Positions 34,004-47,333 of a stretch of 64,000 bases of DNA are shown one piece after another; position 1 is the first letter of the stretch; each line of letters opens with the position of its first letter. The stretch is from Oxyruncus cristatus (taxonomy: Eukaryota > Chordata > Aves > Passeriformes > Cotingidae). The position numbers and the translations under genes are program-made. Location of the stretch: positions 1,333,466 to 1,397,465 of the forward strand of contig VXAY01002459.1 of the NCBI GenBank assembly GCA_013399855.1, read 5' to 3'. The notes beneath the pieces are model-generated. The model did no database searches and was not told the origin of the DNA. It worked only from the letters and a program-made list of their open reading frames with translations.

Positions 34004-37000
34004 TTCTGCTTCTACATTACATCAACACAATACTTGAAGCAAATTCTCAGGATGCAGCTTCCTTTACACAAGAAATTGCAAATACCACTAATAGGTTCAG
34101 AGAAACAGCACTGTCATGGATGGAAAGTATTTTGCACAAGTGGGACAACTTTCCAACTGGAAATTCCTTAGTTAGAAGCAGTCAGCTATGGGGAAAACAA
34201 TGTTTGGTAATCACTGCAGTCAAGAGCCTTTCATGAAATACAGTAGTCTATGGGATAATTTTTAAAAATCTGAGTCACAAATTATGTGTACCAGCAGATC
34301 CTGATGATGAATACAAAGAATTATTTATTTTGTGAACATTTCTTTTACTGGCAGAGTAATTTCATTTCCCCTCTTTGTTCTGAAATTGAGAGAGGGAGAA
34401 ATGGGTATTTCTGAAATATTGCCTGTTTTCTAGGTTTGAGACATGCTTGAAGATGAACATCTTCAGAATCAATGACATTTGAGAAAGTCTTCCATACTTC
34501 AGAGATTCATTTTACACCTAATTTTAGCTATCTAAAACCTTGACATCAAGATGTGCTCCTAGGAATATTTTAAAATGGAAGCAGAAAAGTACCTGTGGGA
34601 GAACTCACCCCCATTAGCACAAGGTCAGGAAGACCCTTGAGGGTCAACCCTTTGGTTGACCTCGTGGAGCAGCCTGGACAGTGCAACCTGATGAAGCACA
34701 GCTGGAAACAGCCTTCCAGGCATGCAACTAATGCACCCAACTGCAAATGGATTCTTGGCTAGACTCAGGTTAGTCCAAAGCCTCTTCCCTGTACTAAATG
34801 GCATCATGCCGAGTCCTCAGGACAAGCTGCTCCTGCACTGCTGTGATGAATTGTCCAGGAGATGCTTTTCTTTCTTCACTATGGTGAAAGCACACACAAA
34901 GAATTTCTACATGGCTAAAGTTAGGTGAAATTAATCCTGTTTTGCACTGTACGGCCTCCATTCGCTAACATTTGTCTGTATTTCAAGACCTCCCTTTTCC
35001 TCCCTTTTAGCCTGTAGGAATCTTGCAAATGGGATGGTTGGAAAGAGATCAACTGGCAGAAATTTTTTTAGGGAAACTTTTTACACAGTGTTTGTATTTA
35101 TGTTGTTGCCTTTCCTTCCAGGAAAAAGAAATATAATCTCTCATTCACAACATAGTAGAACTATGAGAAGAAGAATTTTCAAAGGCAGATAACTAAATAT
35201 CACCAAATTTCACTAAAATCTGAATATCTGTTCTTCAGGTATTTTAAACTGTTCATTTAAACACATTATCAGTAAAGCTAAAAGGTGTGTACCAACTGTT
35301 GAAGAAAGAGGAATCAGTGTACACCTGCTATTTGCTCCATTTTGAGATGAAAAATCCACACCGTCTACTGGCAGAAAAAGAAACCAAACCAAAGAATAAA
35401 ACCCCATCAGGCTTTAGTCTGGCACTCTATGAGATTGAAGGTGAATCTCAATTAGACTACTTATGGCCTATAATAAGCAAACTGAACAAGAAATTTTGAC
35501 TTCTAATTTATTTCAAAGTGGAGTTTCTCATACTAACATTTTCAGACTCCCTGATGTGGCTTTCAAACATATTTCCCTTCAGAAGAAAATAGTTCCTACT
35601 CATGGAAAACATTTTTCTTAATGCATGACAGTGTGAAGGTGAAAACAGTAGGAAAACACAACCTTAATGGAAGACTACAGTAGAAGCCCTTCGATTTTGT
35701 TGAGTGCATAAAGCTTTTTTGGCCTGGTCCATTATGGGTTCATAAAACATTGATGTTTAAGACTTGGACATCTTAAAGCAAAATGAAGAAGCTGGTTTGG
35801 GTCTCTTAGTTATAGTAAATAACAGCTGTAAGTCACTTGCTACATAATTCACATCAAAATTTGTCAAACCATACAGTAGAATTTCTAAATAATCTTGAAG
35901 GAAAACAAAAGTGTCACTTTTATTTCTGGAGTGCACTAGAAGAGTCCTGGCAGGGTCTGGATCCCTGAAGGGACTGTGGATAGAGGGAAGGCCCCTCTCT
36001 TCCCTTTCTGCACTCGGGTGCAGTGCCTGCCTGCCCAGGCAGCAGAAATCCACTTTCGCAAGACAGACTAGAAAATGAATGAAATCCCCAGGCAGCAAAG
36101 CTGTTCTTGCTTGCTTTCCCTGCTGCTTTGCTAGCTTTCTTCAAACTCGCATCTCCTCTTCTCTTATTTTATCAAAAGCTTATGGATTTTGATATAAGTT
36201 TTTTGCTTATCTTCCCTAAAGTTTTGGGACAAGCATATGGAGGAACGTATCATTCTGCTTTAACTCACACCTGTTTAAAGAAATTAGGAGTAACATCAGT
36301 GAAGTTACTGATTGTAAAAATGTGAAAGAAAGATCTAGTATTTAAGGTCTGTTACCAAGAAGGCAGATGCATTGACATTTCTGCCACCATAATGACCTCT
36401 TTGCCTTAGTGTTAACTTATCATTTCTCGGCAGGAGATGGGGAGAGGGAAGGAGAGGGAAAAGTACCTGGAGCACTATAACCAAGGTAAAATTCATTGTT
36501 TTTCTTATATTCCATGAATGTGGCAGTGAGGAAGAGATGGAGGAGGCACATAAACCAACATCACCGGCCAAGTGTCATTGTGCCATCATCAGCCTCCCTG
36601 TAGCCTATTAATCAGTCAGCCAGCTAAAAATTTCTGTGTGTACAGTAAAACACAAAATCATGCTTAACAATTTCTAGTATTTTTTTGTAGCTACAAGGAA
36701 CAACTCTGTTGTGCTAATTAAGGTTTTTCTTTATCATACTTTTATGTAAAAAGGAATAAAAAAAATCCATTGAGGTTTTCTTTCTTCTGTAAACTCTGCT
36801 TTCAGTGCAGACTGGCACTCTCTGGAGAGAGAACATTTTCTGCCCCTCAACTTACACAGTGAATTTTAGACTAGGTATTGTCATAATAAATAATACTATA
36901 TTCTTAAAGGGATGTAGTGGTGTAGGGGACGTGCATGGGCAGTACACAGTGACACAGAGGAATACACAGGCAGGCCTGACGTGTGGTGTTATCATCAGAG

Positions 37001-38379
37001 GCAATTTCACGAGCAAACAAAACCCCCATGGGAAGCGTGGGCTGCAGTGCAGAAACCACCAGCCCTGCATGTAAAATGGAATTAAAGAGACAAGTGCAGA
37101 AAAGCCTTCCCAAAACAATGAACTAGACACAAGCCTGCTATGCCTGACAAATGGAATGAAGTTAGGATAATTCTGACAAATTCATACTACCCTTCATTTG
37201 CATACACTTCAGGAGCAGATATAATAATCGTTAATGAAAACAGTAGTTAAAATGACCCTAACATGGTAGGCTGCCCAGAGTCTAACCAAACAGTGAATTA
37301 ATATGTAACAACGATGACTAAATGGATTATTTAAATCTTCATGTCTTAGAACGAAATTACAAATTCGAAGTAATCACGGACCAATTTAATAATTCATTTT
37401 GTGAATTTTGAATGCACTCATCTTTGCAAGCTATGGAAGCCAAAAAATTATGGTCGACTGATTCACCATGGCATTAGTTATGGTTGTTGTGATAGAACCT
37501 AATGAACAACCAGCCATGTGTGTGACTCTTTTTGTGCTAGGCAGGACACAAATACCTGACTGTATATGCACCTCTCCAGCAGGACTCCAACCCATGTTAA
37601 CTTGATAGATACAAGGTTGGATTCTCCCCATCCCTTTGTCCAGAATAGTTAGCAATGAAAGGCAGCAAATATAATTGTACTTTCCAGGGTATGTGGGATT
37701 TTGTCAGGCATTTCCCCCCTCTTTTAATCTTGTCAGAGGGGCAGAAATGGATAGGGAAGCAGCAGAATAATTATAAGAGAAATAATAGAAGAAATGCATG
37801 GGAAAAGACTGCTAAGAAAGACAAGAAAGTGAGGAAGAGAACAAAAATTCAGATACAGAATGTGTCTCAGGTGGAGAAGATGAGAAGAGAAAGGCTGGAA
37901 AGAAGAGATCAGAATGATGGTCATGGAAAGCATGAGGTCTAGTCAGAGACTGATGAAGTAGTAAAAATTTAGCATCTGGACTGTGTCTTTTCTCATCTAT
38001 TTCCTTTCTTTTGCAAGAAAAGCCCCATGCAAAGAGGCCCTAGGACTCAGATAAGAATCCCTTTTATGATCAGGTCCTTCAGCTAATGATCACAGGCCTC
38101 ACTCTTAACAGCATGGAGTCCCCAAGGCTTCTATTTAAAGTCAGCAGGAGAAGCAAATGCTCAGTAGTTCCAAAAAAATAATAATAATAAAAGGAGAGGT
38201 CAGACTCTGTTCTTTGAGAGTACCCACAGCAGAAATGAATCTGAATTCTCTTGCTGACAGTTTAATATCAGAATTTTTAATGGACTTTGAAAATCATCTT
38301 TCTTGGTATTATTTCTTCCCTTCTAACTGCTTTTCAGCTCATGGTCCCACTCAAGTTTTTTCCGCTGCCATTGCTTTAA
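34004..38379. other. non-genic stretch, free of CR1
   Basis: Unique A+T-rich DNA. It includes a 20-bp hairpin at 34642-34661 and a small G+C-richer patch at 35930-36070 with two adjacent short hairpins. An A+T-rich block at 37320-37440 has many TAAT-type motifs. No gene recognised. Confidence 0.5.
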
Positions 38380-38423
38380 TTTTTTTTTTTTTTNNNNNNN
38401 NNNNNNNNNNNNNNTTTTTTTTT
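38380..38423. repeat. poly-T run interrupted by a 21-N gap
   Basis: T run on both sides of unresolved bases at 38394-38414. The gap almost certainly reflects an unresolved homopolymer. The 130-codon frame crossing it is an artefact. Confidence 0.9.
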
Positions 38424-40126
38424 CTTCAGCACTGTATCACTGTCATTACAGCAGAATTGCCAGATACCTGCAATAAAACATTTCCAGCCAGGAGGAGAAA
38501 CAACCCTCTGAAGAGCACATATGAACTGAATATTTTCTTTGGTCAGTAACTCTCTTATTCCCTGAGAACCCTTTAGTGACTTCTGGAATAAATCTGTCCT
38601 TTCTGTGCCTCAGCTCCCGCTGTCAGACTGTCCGAGTGGCTCCACAGATGACTCCAACATCGAGGGTTTCCAGGATTTCTGATTAGCAGCTTCCACTGTG
38701 GTCTGCCATCTCATATAGTAAATTTTCTTAGCTATGCAAGTTCGAAGATAGGGTGTCAGCAATGGAGTCCCATTTTCTCCCTCTTTAATTAAAGAAGTTC
38801 ATGCCTTTGGACCACTGTTCTCACATTTCATAATTTCAAATATTGCTCTGTCTCATACTTATTTATGAAACAATTGAATCATACAAATAAAGGGTTAATT
38901 GGGTTGCATTGGCATGTGAGATATCCAAAGCCGGCGACCACTGAAATCAAAAGAAGGCTGGGTTCTCAATACTTTGCAGATTTCTTTGGTGTAAAATTGT
39001 TAGTTAACAAAATTGATCTTGTCTGATTTTGTTTGAGGAGCTGCCTAGCTCCAATGATCTGTCAACACAGCCTAGGCTTGCTTGACCTAAAATATTTAGA
39101 TTTGTGATTCTAACAAGTTGACACTTGTTAGTGTTCTCTGTTCAGCTGTGACTGTCTCCTTAGATACCTCTGACACCGAGTAGAGTTTTTAATTAGTCGT
39201 ACCAGTTTCTATAACCAACATTTACGTATGAAGTTGTAACTTCATAGAGAATTGGAACCACGTCTCAATATTAAACTGCTGCCAGGGAGGCCACAATTCC
39301 ACCGAGAATCTTCAGTAGCTTGAGTAAAATAGATAAATGCATGGTTATATGCTGAACATTTCGTCTACTATTGCCAAGGAAATCAGACGTCACTCATTGC
39401 ATAAGTTTGCTAGCCATTTATAAGTATCAATCTTTAAGCAATCAAGATGATACTTCCCATGCTGTCATTCTGTCTTAAGATTTTTATTTGTTTTGTGTAA
39501 AAGATAGGGCAGTAAACTCCCGGGAAAAAAAAAACAAAAAAACAAAAAAACAAACACAAGCCCACATACAACCTTCCCCCTTCTTTTCCGAGAAGATTAG
39601 TGGTTACATAATTTCAATTTACTCATATTAAAATTTCTGGCAGCTTTTTCTTTGGTGGCTCTGACAGCCCCGTGTTTTGCAGCACGGGTTTAGAAGGTAG
39701 TGGAGGAATGGTGTATCTTTGTTCTCCTCATAAAATTCCACCAAATGTTGGACAAAGCCTCATCCACACTTCATGTCCCTGAAGAACTCATCCGCGCTTG
39801 TCATGAAGCAACCCAAGCCTGCACTGTGGGTTCTCCAAAAGGAAGAAGATGGCATGGACAAGACCACACTGACTAGAAACACATTTCAGTCAAGTGATGT
39901 GTTTAAAGTCCCGAGTCAAAATAGCTCAGTGTTCAGAAGTCCTCATCAAACCTAACATTACCTTGTCTGGACACTTATAAACATCAGCAAAACTGGGCAT
40001 ATTCAAATACATACATTGTTGCATAACTCAGACATCAACCAATACTTTTCATACCAATCTACACCTCTTCAGGCTTCTTATGAAACAAGTTTTGTGTTTT
40101 ATCTGCAATGCTCTCAGATTTGTTAC
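38424..40126. other. non-genic stretch
   Basis: Unique sequence. An A-rich (CAAAAAAA)n-like run lies at about 39524-39555. No gene recognised. Confidence 0.5.
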
Positions 40127-40192
40127 CTGAAGTGGCTGATTTGAGGCGCTGTTCTTTGTCTGATATGTAAATTCTGAAAGCTTTTTTGTTGC
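40127..40192 (-). other. candidate internal exon, 66 bp
   Basis: The reverse strand has a very good acceptor (CTTAAC branch-like site, then TTTGTTGTTTTCTTAG), a 66-bp segment and a CAG/GTAACA donor. All three frames are open, so the reading frame is unknown. One gives AFRIYISDKEQRLKSATS and another, in phase 0 at both ends, gives KKLSEFTYQTKNSASNQPLQ. The segment keeps a CpG. No family recognised. Confidence 0.22.
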
Positions 40193-42499
40193 CTAAGAAA
40201 ACAACAAAGTTAAGTGGACATGTGCTAGAAAACATTACATTCACAAACTTCACCCTGCAACCCAGGAGAGAAACACAATTTTCTTAAACCCATGAAGAAA
40301 AGAAAAAAAAATACCAGACATGTCAGCATCACCAAATTACTGAAGTCTTACAAATATTGGACCCTTTCTTCCATCCAGATCTTTTGAAACTGGATATTCA
40401 CGTCATTAAACTGGAGTATATGTTCAACCCACATAATTATGGAATAAAATATGATCATGTGAATATAAGTCCCAAAGGCAGGGAAGCCAAATGAGAAACA
40501 CTTCTTCTCCCTCTCAATGTTTCAGAAGACCTCATGACTTGAAGACATTTCTATGCTTGGGAAGATGAACTTATGATTAGTTTAATATTATAAATTGACA
40601 GTCCTCATATACAGTTCTCATTTTTAAATGGAAGATGGTTGCTGCTCAATTATAATTACAAGAGGCAAAAGGAAGGTTTGGGCCAATTTATCAAAATAAT
40701 TTCTCTTACTTTGTGGCAAACACACTATTTCTTGATGCCATACAGAGGAGCACCCACCAGCCATTGATTTCCTTTGTCCCACCAGAACCTGAATGTTCTG
40801 ATCCCTCACTGCAAAAGCACTGCCCTGTAGATTACAACGAAATGTTCTTGAAAGACCCTCAGTAACGTCTGTGCAGGTGTTTAATTGCTCATTTGCCAGA
40901 ATGGAAAAAGCCCAGTGTCAAAAAATTCCGTCTAAAATGCAAACTCAAAATACTCTAAATCAGATGATAATCGTCTTTACTGAAGCTTAAAGTGCAATAA
41001 TTTTTATCCAGACAGCAATGACATTATGCAAAATAACATGAACTTGGGAGTACTTGAAAGAAAGAATTACATGAATGTGAAAAACTAAAAGAACTCTTAG
41101 AAATGCACACAGACCGTCATCTCACACCACAAATAGGAGTCAGAATGACAATACCATAAATTAAAACAACCCTCAAGCAAAATCTAACAGCCAGGAAATG
41201 AGAAACAGATTTAAAACAGAGAACAGAAACCAGAAAGCATGACCACTAATGAGATTCTGCACAGCACTCACAGTAACAAAGGAGGTGACAAATGATAGCA
41301 GAGATACAGTATTAATAAGGAAGTACAAATTATATTTCCTGTTTATGCAGTCTTTCACCTTGCATAGTGCCAGCACCTAGAATTTGAAAAGAGGACATAA
41401 TCTCTTACTTTAGAGGGGTGGAAAGCTGGGAATGGCATGACAATCAGATTGCAACACATCTCACAGCTGGAAAGCGGAGAAAAGGGGGAAAAAAAAGGCA
41501 AGCTGAAATAACCTGCAGAATTAAAATAACACTATAATGCATAAAGTGATGCCCAGCCAGGACAGGAATAATGACTTCAACCAAGATTACAACAGCCAAT
41601 TTAGTGTAAATATACTGCATGCTAATGTAGTGTCATACTCATTTCCTCTTTCCCTAGTGCTGCTCGTAGTAGAGGCAGGATTCCCATATTTCTGTCCAGG
41701 ATTTCTGCCGAGATAATGCAAACGCAGGGAAATTGATGCATCTGGGATACCTCAGAGCAACTGCACACATGAAATACAGATAACCTGTTTCTGAGAAAAG
41801 TCAGGCCTACAGCACTTAATGTTCCATTAAGCCCAAAGCTTGTGGAGCCCATGAGATTTTGAGTACACGCACAGACCCCCGTCTCAGCACGTGTGCTGTA
41901 AGGCCAACTCACCCTGAACTCATGGACATGCTTCTTTGGTGGTCTGCACCAGCGCCGTGGACACATCCAGGGCTGGGACATCTCTGCAGCCTGCACAGAG
42001 CAGTCAGACTGCTGGAGATCCACAAATCCTGGGAAAAGGTTCACAGCCCTCAAAGAGGCCACATACAGGGAAATCTGGGCATACACGGGGCAAGTTACGG
42101 GCTATCGACCCCTAGTCTGCGGGAATCTCAGTGCAATTTTGCAGAAGGAACAACTTTGCAGAAGTGAAGCAATTAATTGAATAGCACCTGAGAAATTTCC
42201 AGTCCACTCAGTAATTAGAAAAACATATATCCACAGGATGTGAACTGAAGTTCTGAATGGCGTGATTTCTATGAAATTTGTAAATAAAGTTACAATCTAT
42301 CAATACAAGGGAAACAACTTAGTAGTGCTTAGTGTGAACTGAATCTTTTAATGTGCCACCTAAGAAAACCCCCATGTTCTTGTAGTGTAAGTATTCCTAT
42401 TGTTATGAAACATGGTGCATTAGAGTTTGATAACTCCGCACACACTCTCCTGGATTGTCACCATTTTGGCTCTTATTTTCCTTTCTCCTGCTATCCTAG
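40193..42499. other. non-genic stretch with a G+C-richer patch
   Basis: Mostly A+T-rich unique DNA. The block at 41850-42120 is richer in G+C and CpG (about nine CpG) and holds a 154-codon reverse frame spanning 41622-42086. Inside it, 41913-41990 is a 78-bp segment between CTCTGTGCAG and AGG/GTGAGT. I could not assign any of this to a gene or a repeat family. Confidence 0.4.
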
Positions 42500-42625
42500 T
42501 GCCTTGGAACTCTTTATCCATTGTTACAATGGATAATGAAGATGCACTTCATGTACAACATGAAAAAGCCCATATATGGGAGATTCCACCGAATGTGGAT
42601 TAAACCCATCAAAAAAATCCCATAA
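42500..42625 (+). other. candidate terminal coding exon, 41 codons
   Basis: A long pyrimidine tract ending CTCCTGCTATCCTAG precedes an open frame of 41 codons that stops with TAA at 42623-42625. The peptide is basic and aromatic, with MKKPIYGRFHRMWIKPIKK near its end. AATAAA occurs 60 bp further on, near 42684, so this could be a 3'-terminal exon. No G+T-rich downstream element is obvious. Chance is a serious alternative, and I recognise no family. Confidence 0.15.
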
Positions 42626-45600
42626 ATATACAACAAATACATAAAATTAAATTAAGAAGTGTTGTGCCTTATTGAACAACTGTAATAAAGAAAGTCTACA
42701 CAATAACAGGCCTGAAATGGGATAAAAATACTCATTATTCTTTAGGAAAAGGAAAGACATTTATGCAGTCAGATGCTAATTATGAATCACATACTCAGAT
42801 TTTTGTCTAGGTCAATTAAGAAGAATTCACCCCAGTGTAACACTACTTTGACTTCAGTTATATTAGAGCTTGATGAACCTAATTGGTGTACACCATTAAT
42901 TGGCACAAATGATAACAGATCCTTTTTTGGAGTAACCATTTTTTTTTTGCCTTCACAACTTTGCATATACTTTACAGAAATCAAAAAGCCAGAAGTCCTG
43001 ACTGAGAAAAAGATTAAGTATAGGCTTAACTTGATTCATGTGTATAAACTCATGATAACAGTGGAATTTTTTTCTCTATCTTCACAGATCAGATATTTTC
43101 CTAAAGAGAATCTTTCTTTAACCAGTTCCAAAATGTTTTCAGGACACAAACTAATCCATAGTGCCATAAATCTGTGTTTCCTAAATTGGATACTGTACCG
43201 AAGTTTTGTTCCAAATTAGCAATCCCACAGCTGACCTTCTGGCACAAAACAATATTCTTGTGCTGTTCCAAGCCTCTATCTATATCTTTAAAAGGTCTTT
43301 GCTATGTCTTTTAATATAAACATCCCTGTGTTTTGTTAAAAGTTGATCTTTTAGAATACTGTCCAAAATGAATTACTTTGCAGCAATATGTAATGTTAAC
43401 TCAGAAAATGGATGGCGACAGATGTTTAGCAGGCACAGAAATCTTCCTAAACAGTGAAAAGCATGGACCATATCTTTGTTGTTCTGCTAGCTCAGAATCC
43501 GCTCTTGCAATATGGCAAATGTCCTCGGCCAGCTAGGTGGCTCTCTCGGTGTCCTGCAGCCTGGCTTTTGTCAGAGCAGAGTCTAGCTCCACTCTTCTGA
43601 GAAACTTGGTGGCTGAGCGGGGCTCTTCCTTGGGCTCTCGCTGTTCCAGCAGGGATGCAGCCATCCTAAGCTTGGAGATGTCCCCAGCTACCCTACCATG
43701 CTTCCTTCATCTCCAGAACATCCTTAGCACTGATGCCATAAGATTGATTTAACAGCTTTAGCTGTGTTCCAGGAGAACCATGAGAGAGAGGAATATATAC
43801 AAGCACAGTTTGTGCTAGGAGCAACAAGTTAGTTCTATGTAACACATACTGTCATCATTAAATTCTAATTGTATGTCAAAGCACTGGAGAATGCAAGAGG
43901 TTGGGTAGAAATAGGGATATTGGGGTATATTTTCAAGCTACTCTGATAATACAGTGAATGGGCTTTATATATTAAGTTGAATGCCATGTTCAGCAGAGGA
44001 AGTATCGAGGGACTCTGAGTTTTCAGACTGTTATTTTGAACTAAAACCAAAATAAGACAATTTAATACCATTAGCAATATAAAAGAAAATATTGATGAAG
44101 TCGCTATACAGACACCTTCTGTAGTGTTTGTAGAGTAAAATAAAATTCTGAAACATCTGAATTGAAAACATTAGTGGTCTCAAAACCAGCACCTTGAGAA
44201 ATCCTGAATCTTACATCATAAGAAGGGCAGTAAAGATTGCAAGGACTGACAGCAAAAGTGTGGGAGAGGACTTAGAAGGAGGTTGGCCAAGTGATTTATG
44301 CCAATCAAGCTCTACAGAGTTCGTAAAGCAGCAACTGTTGAATCTGACCTGGTCAAATTTGCATAGTGCTTTCTGTTTATTCCCAGCAAAAAGCTACTGC
44401 AGACAAAGTATCAGAAGGAAACTTTATCCTCATTTACCATCATCACTACCATAATATCCCAGCACTCAGACTGTGCCTTCAGGCAAGGTGATGAGCAAAG
44501 GATACTGCATATAAATTACTCACTCCCCATCTTAAAGACTTTGTGTTTTGAAGGAAAGGTCACAGCACTTGTACAGGTAAATATTTATTCCAAAATACAT
44601 ATTTTGCTGAGATGTTTGTACCTGCATCTAATATGCTGAATAAAACTTGATTACTTTGTGTGCTCCCTGTGCAACTGGTGATCCTTCTTATCCTCTCCTT
44701 CTGCATGATTGCCAGTTCTTTCTGCAGAGTCCCCAGCAGAGTCAGCATAATTCTGTGTTAGGGGGACTCCAGAAGGGGGGTCAGCTTCATTTTTAGGTGT
44801 TTATTTCTTTCACATACCCTTTTTATCAGGGGAATACTAAACAGGGCTCTCCCTCACACTGTACTGTTTTGTGATCAAACACATCCATAGTTTGAATTAC
44901 TCTGATGCACAGCAACAGACAACATTTCTGTGCCAACTTTTGTGAACTCTTTCTAGAAGTATCCTCCTGAGTTAGCTACAGTACTAAGAAAGACAAAAAA
45001 TGAAGCTGTTTCTCATAGGAAAACCTATACACATGCATTTATCAATTGCATGTGTCTCCCCCTTTTTCTCTTCTTGCGGTGCTTTTGCAGGGCTATGACC
45101 CCACTCTAGATTTTCTCTCAGCTTTCCATCTTTTTCCTTCAACTTGAGCCTGATTATTTTGAATTAATAAGTTCATAGTTTCAGAGCTTTGATTATATGT
45201 TTTTCCTTGCAGCTTGGAGACCCTTCTTTGGGATGAGGTTGCTTTTACCCTCAAGAAATCCTCACGTATCGTGTTAACTTCAGGGAAGTGCCTGTTTTTA
45301 ATTGCAAAACCTTTGACATTTCTATACCAAGCTGCAGACACTGGAGTTTTCTACTCTGCAACGTGACTGTCTGTTCCTTTTCTGCTTGTTGGCTTCAGGC
45401 AACAAACACATGAGAATTTCAATTGTATTTTCAAGTAGTTTTCCTCTGTTTCAGACATTAGTTGTACAACCATATGTTCCAGAGCATAAATACCTTAATT
45501 AAGATGTAGGCTTAAAACAATCCCTAAATAGTTTGAAGAGGTCTGAACAGATTTTTTTTTTTTTTTTTTTAAGTTGTTCAGAACTTCAAGTTTTAACAAA

Positions 45601-47333
45601 AAGCTTTCAGGTTTTGTACATCATAGAAAATGTAATAATCAGACTACATCTTCTTGACAGTTTTATTTTAGACACTACTTTTAATCTGTTGGCACAGAAT
45701 GGAATGAACAAACTTTTTCTGAGAAAATACTACTGAGTAGAAGTTCAGAGTTTTCCACAGTACACTGCACCACAACCAGAGCTGAGAGAAGCAGTCACTA
45801 CCATATGAGCACACGGTTTCTTTCTAAATTTGATGTCTGCATCTTAACAGTATTTACCTTTTCTTTGTTGTTTTATTTTGGGTTTTTTTTTCCCCCCTCC
45901 CTTTTATTCTTCCTGTCCATGTCACTGTACACTCTTAGGTCTGATTGGAAAAGAACAGAATCGTGAAGTTCATAAAATAGATCTCTGCCCAAGCAGCACT
46001 ACAGATTGCAAGACCTGCAGCAATTTCTCAGAAGTTATTGGGAAAATAAGAAGTTAAAATGCTGCCAAGACAAGCTTAACTACATGGAGATGTGACTAGG
46101 AACTATATATGTCTTGGATGCTGAGAGGCATGAAGGTGTGATCTGTTCCCAGTACAACTCAGAAAAAAACAGAACTGTTTTATTCAACTGTTTGTTAACA
46201 GGAGAGTGAAACGAGACCTCCTCTGTCAGATCTTCAGCAGGGTTTTTCACAAAGACAAAAATCACAACATTTTTGAAAAGTGAAATGAAGTCCCAGTGAA
46301 ATAGATGGATGGCATTAAATAGAGTGGCTGCAAAGGAACTACGTGGTCTCAGTCAGTCAGGCTGTCTGGGTTGATCTGCACAAGTAAATGTTCACGCTCA
46401 TGGGGCAGATCAAATCTGACCTCATGCAGCTGAACTCAGAGATGGTTCTAAGGTTTTCTGCTTTGATTCTGGTGGTAAGCTGAAGCTCACCAACAAATTA
46501 ACATATCCAAATTACTGTTCCATTATGCTTCGTAAGTGCTTCCTCATTATACAACAAGGCTAAAAAAAAAAAAAAGTTTTAAAAATCGTGCTTCAATCAA
46601 TCATTTTGCTTTCTCACAATGTATTTAAATACAATAAAACTTTTTAAGGAGTTTTTTCAACATTTCTTTGAAGTATGACACTCTGAACCAAATGGATGGC
46701 ATAACACTCATAACAACCGCAGTTTTCCTAGAGACTATTTCTATTTATCTGACAGCCCCAGAATTTTCAGCTCAGTTTCCTCACGTCTTGTCCCTTAGAC
46801 TGCAGTTTATATGGCCTGAGTAGGGAGAATTAATTCATGTCTCAACCTTTTGTGGGCTGAAGATCTTAATAATGCCCTGTGGCATGCTGCCCAATATGTG
46901 TTTTTCCAGGGCCATCTGCTACCTATAGTTCAACAGAGAACATGACTTGGCTACAAGAAAGACTTTCTGCGCAGAGACGTGCTCATCCAGTTTTTACTGG
47001 CTGTTCTGAGGTCCATTTCAGGAACACACATTTCTAGTCCTCGAAGAAAGTAAGTCGTTCACCACACCCTTTTCTAGGGGGAGCTGTCTGGCCACATGTT
47101 TTCTCTGGCACTGCGTCAAAATTAAATATCCAAGGGTAAACACCTGCAGCTTGCACATACATGTGGTTCATGGTGAAGTGCTTCGCAAATTAAGTTCCAT
47201 GAGGAGAAAGAGAAAAGCTATGCTACTTGTATTTTGTTTCTGTATTCCAAAAGACAAATGTATCTATTTCAGGCTAGTACTTAAATATCCCAAAAGGCAA
47301 CAAGCAGCTCTTTATATGAATGACACTTGACTT
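42626..47333. other. non-genic stretch
   Basis: Unique A+T-rich DNA with a T run at 45550-45571 and an A run at 46562-46575. A slightly G+C-richer block at 43490-43700 shows five CpG in about 150 bp but no family match. The frame of 148 codons at 42773-43219 has a composition typical of A+T-rich noncoding DNA. No gene recognised. Confidence 0.5.

Noticed and set aside
42773..43219. 148-codon plus-strand open frame
   Set aside because: Rich in Phe, Leu, Ile, Ser and Lys as expected from A+T-rich DNA, with no domain seen.
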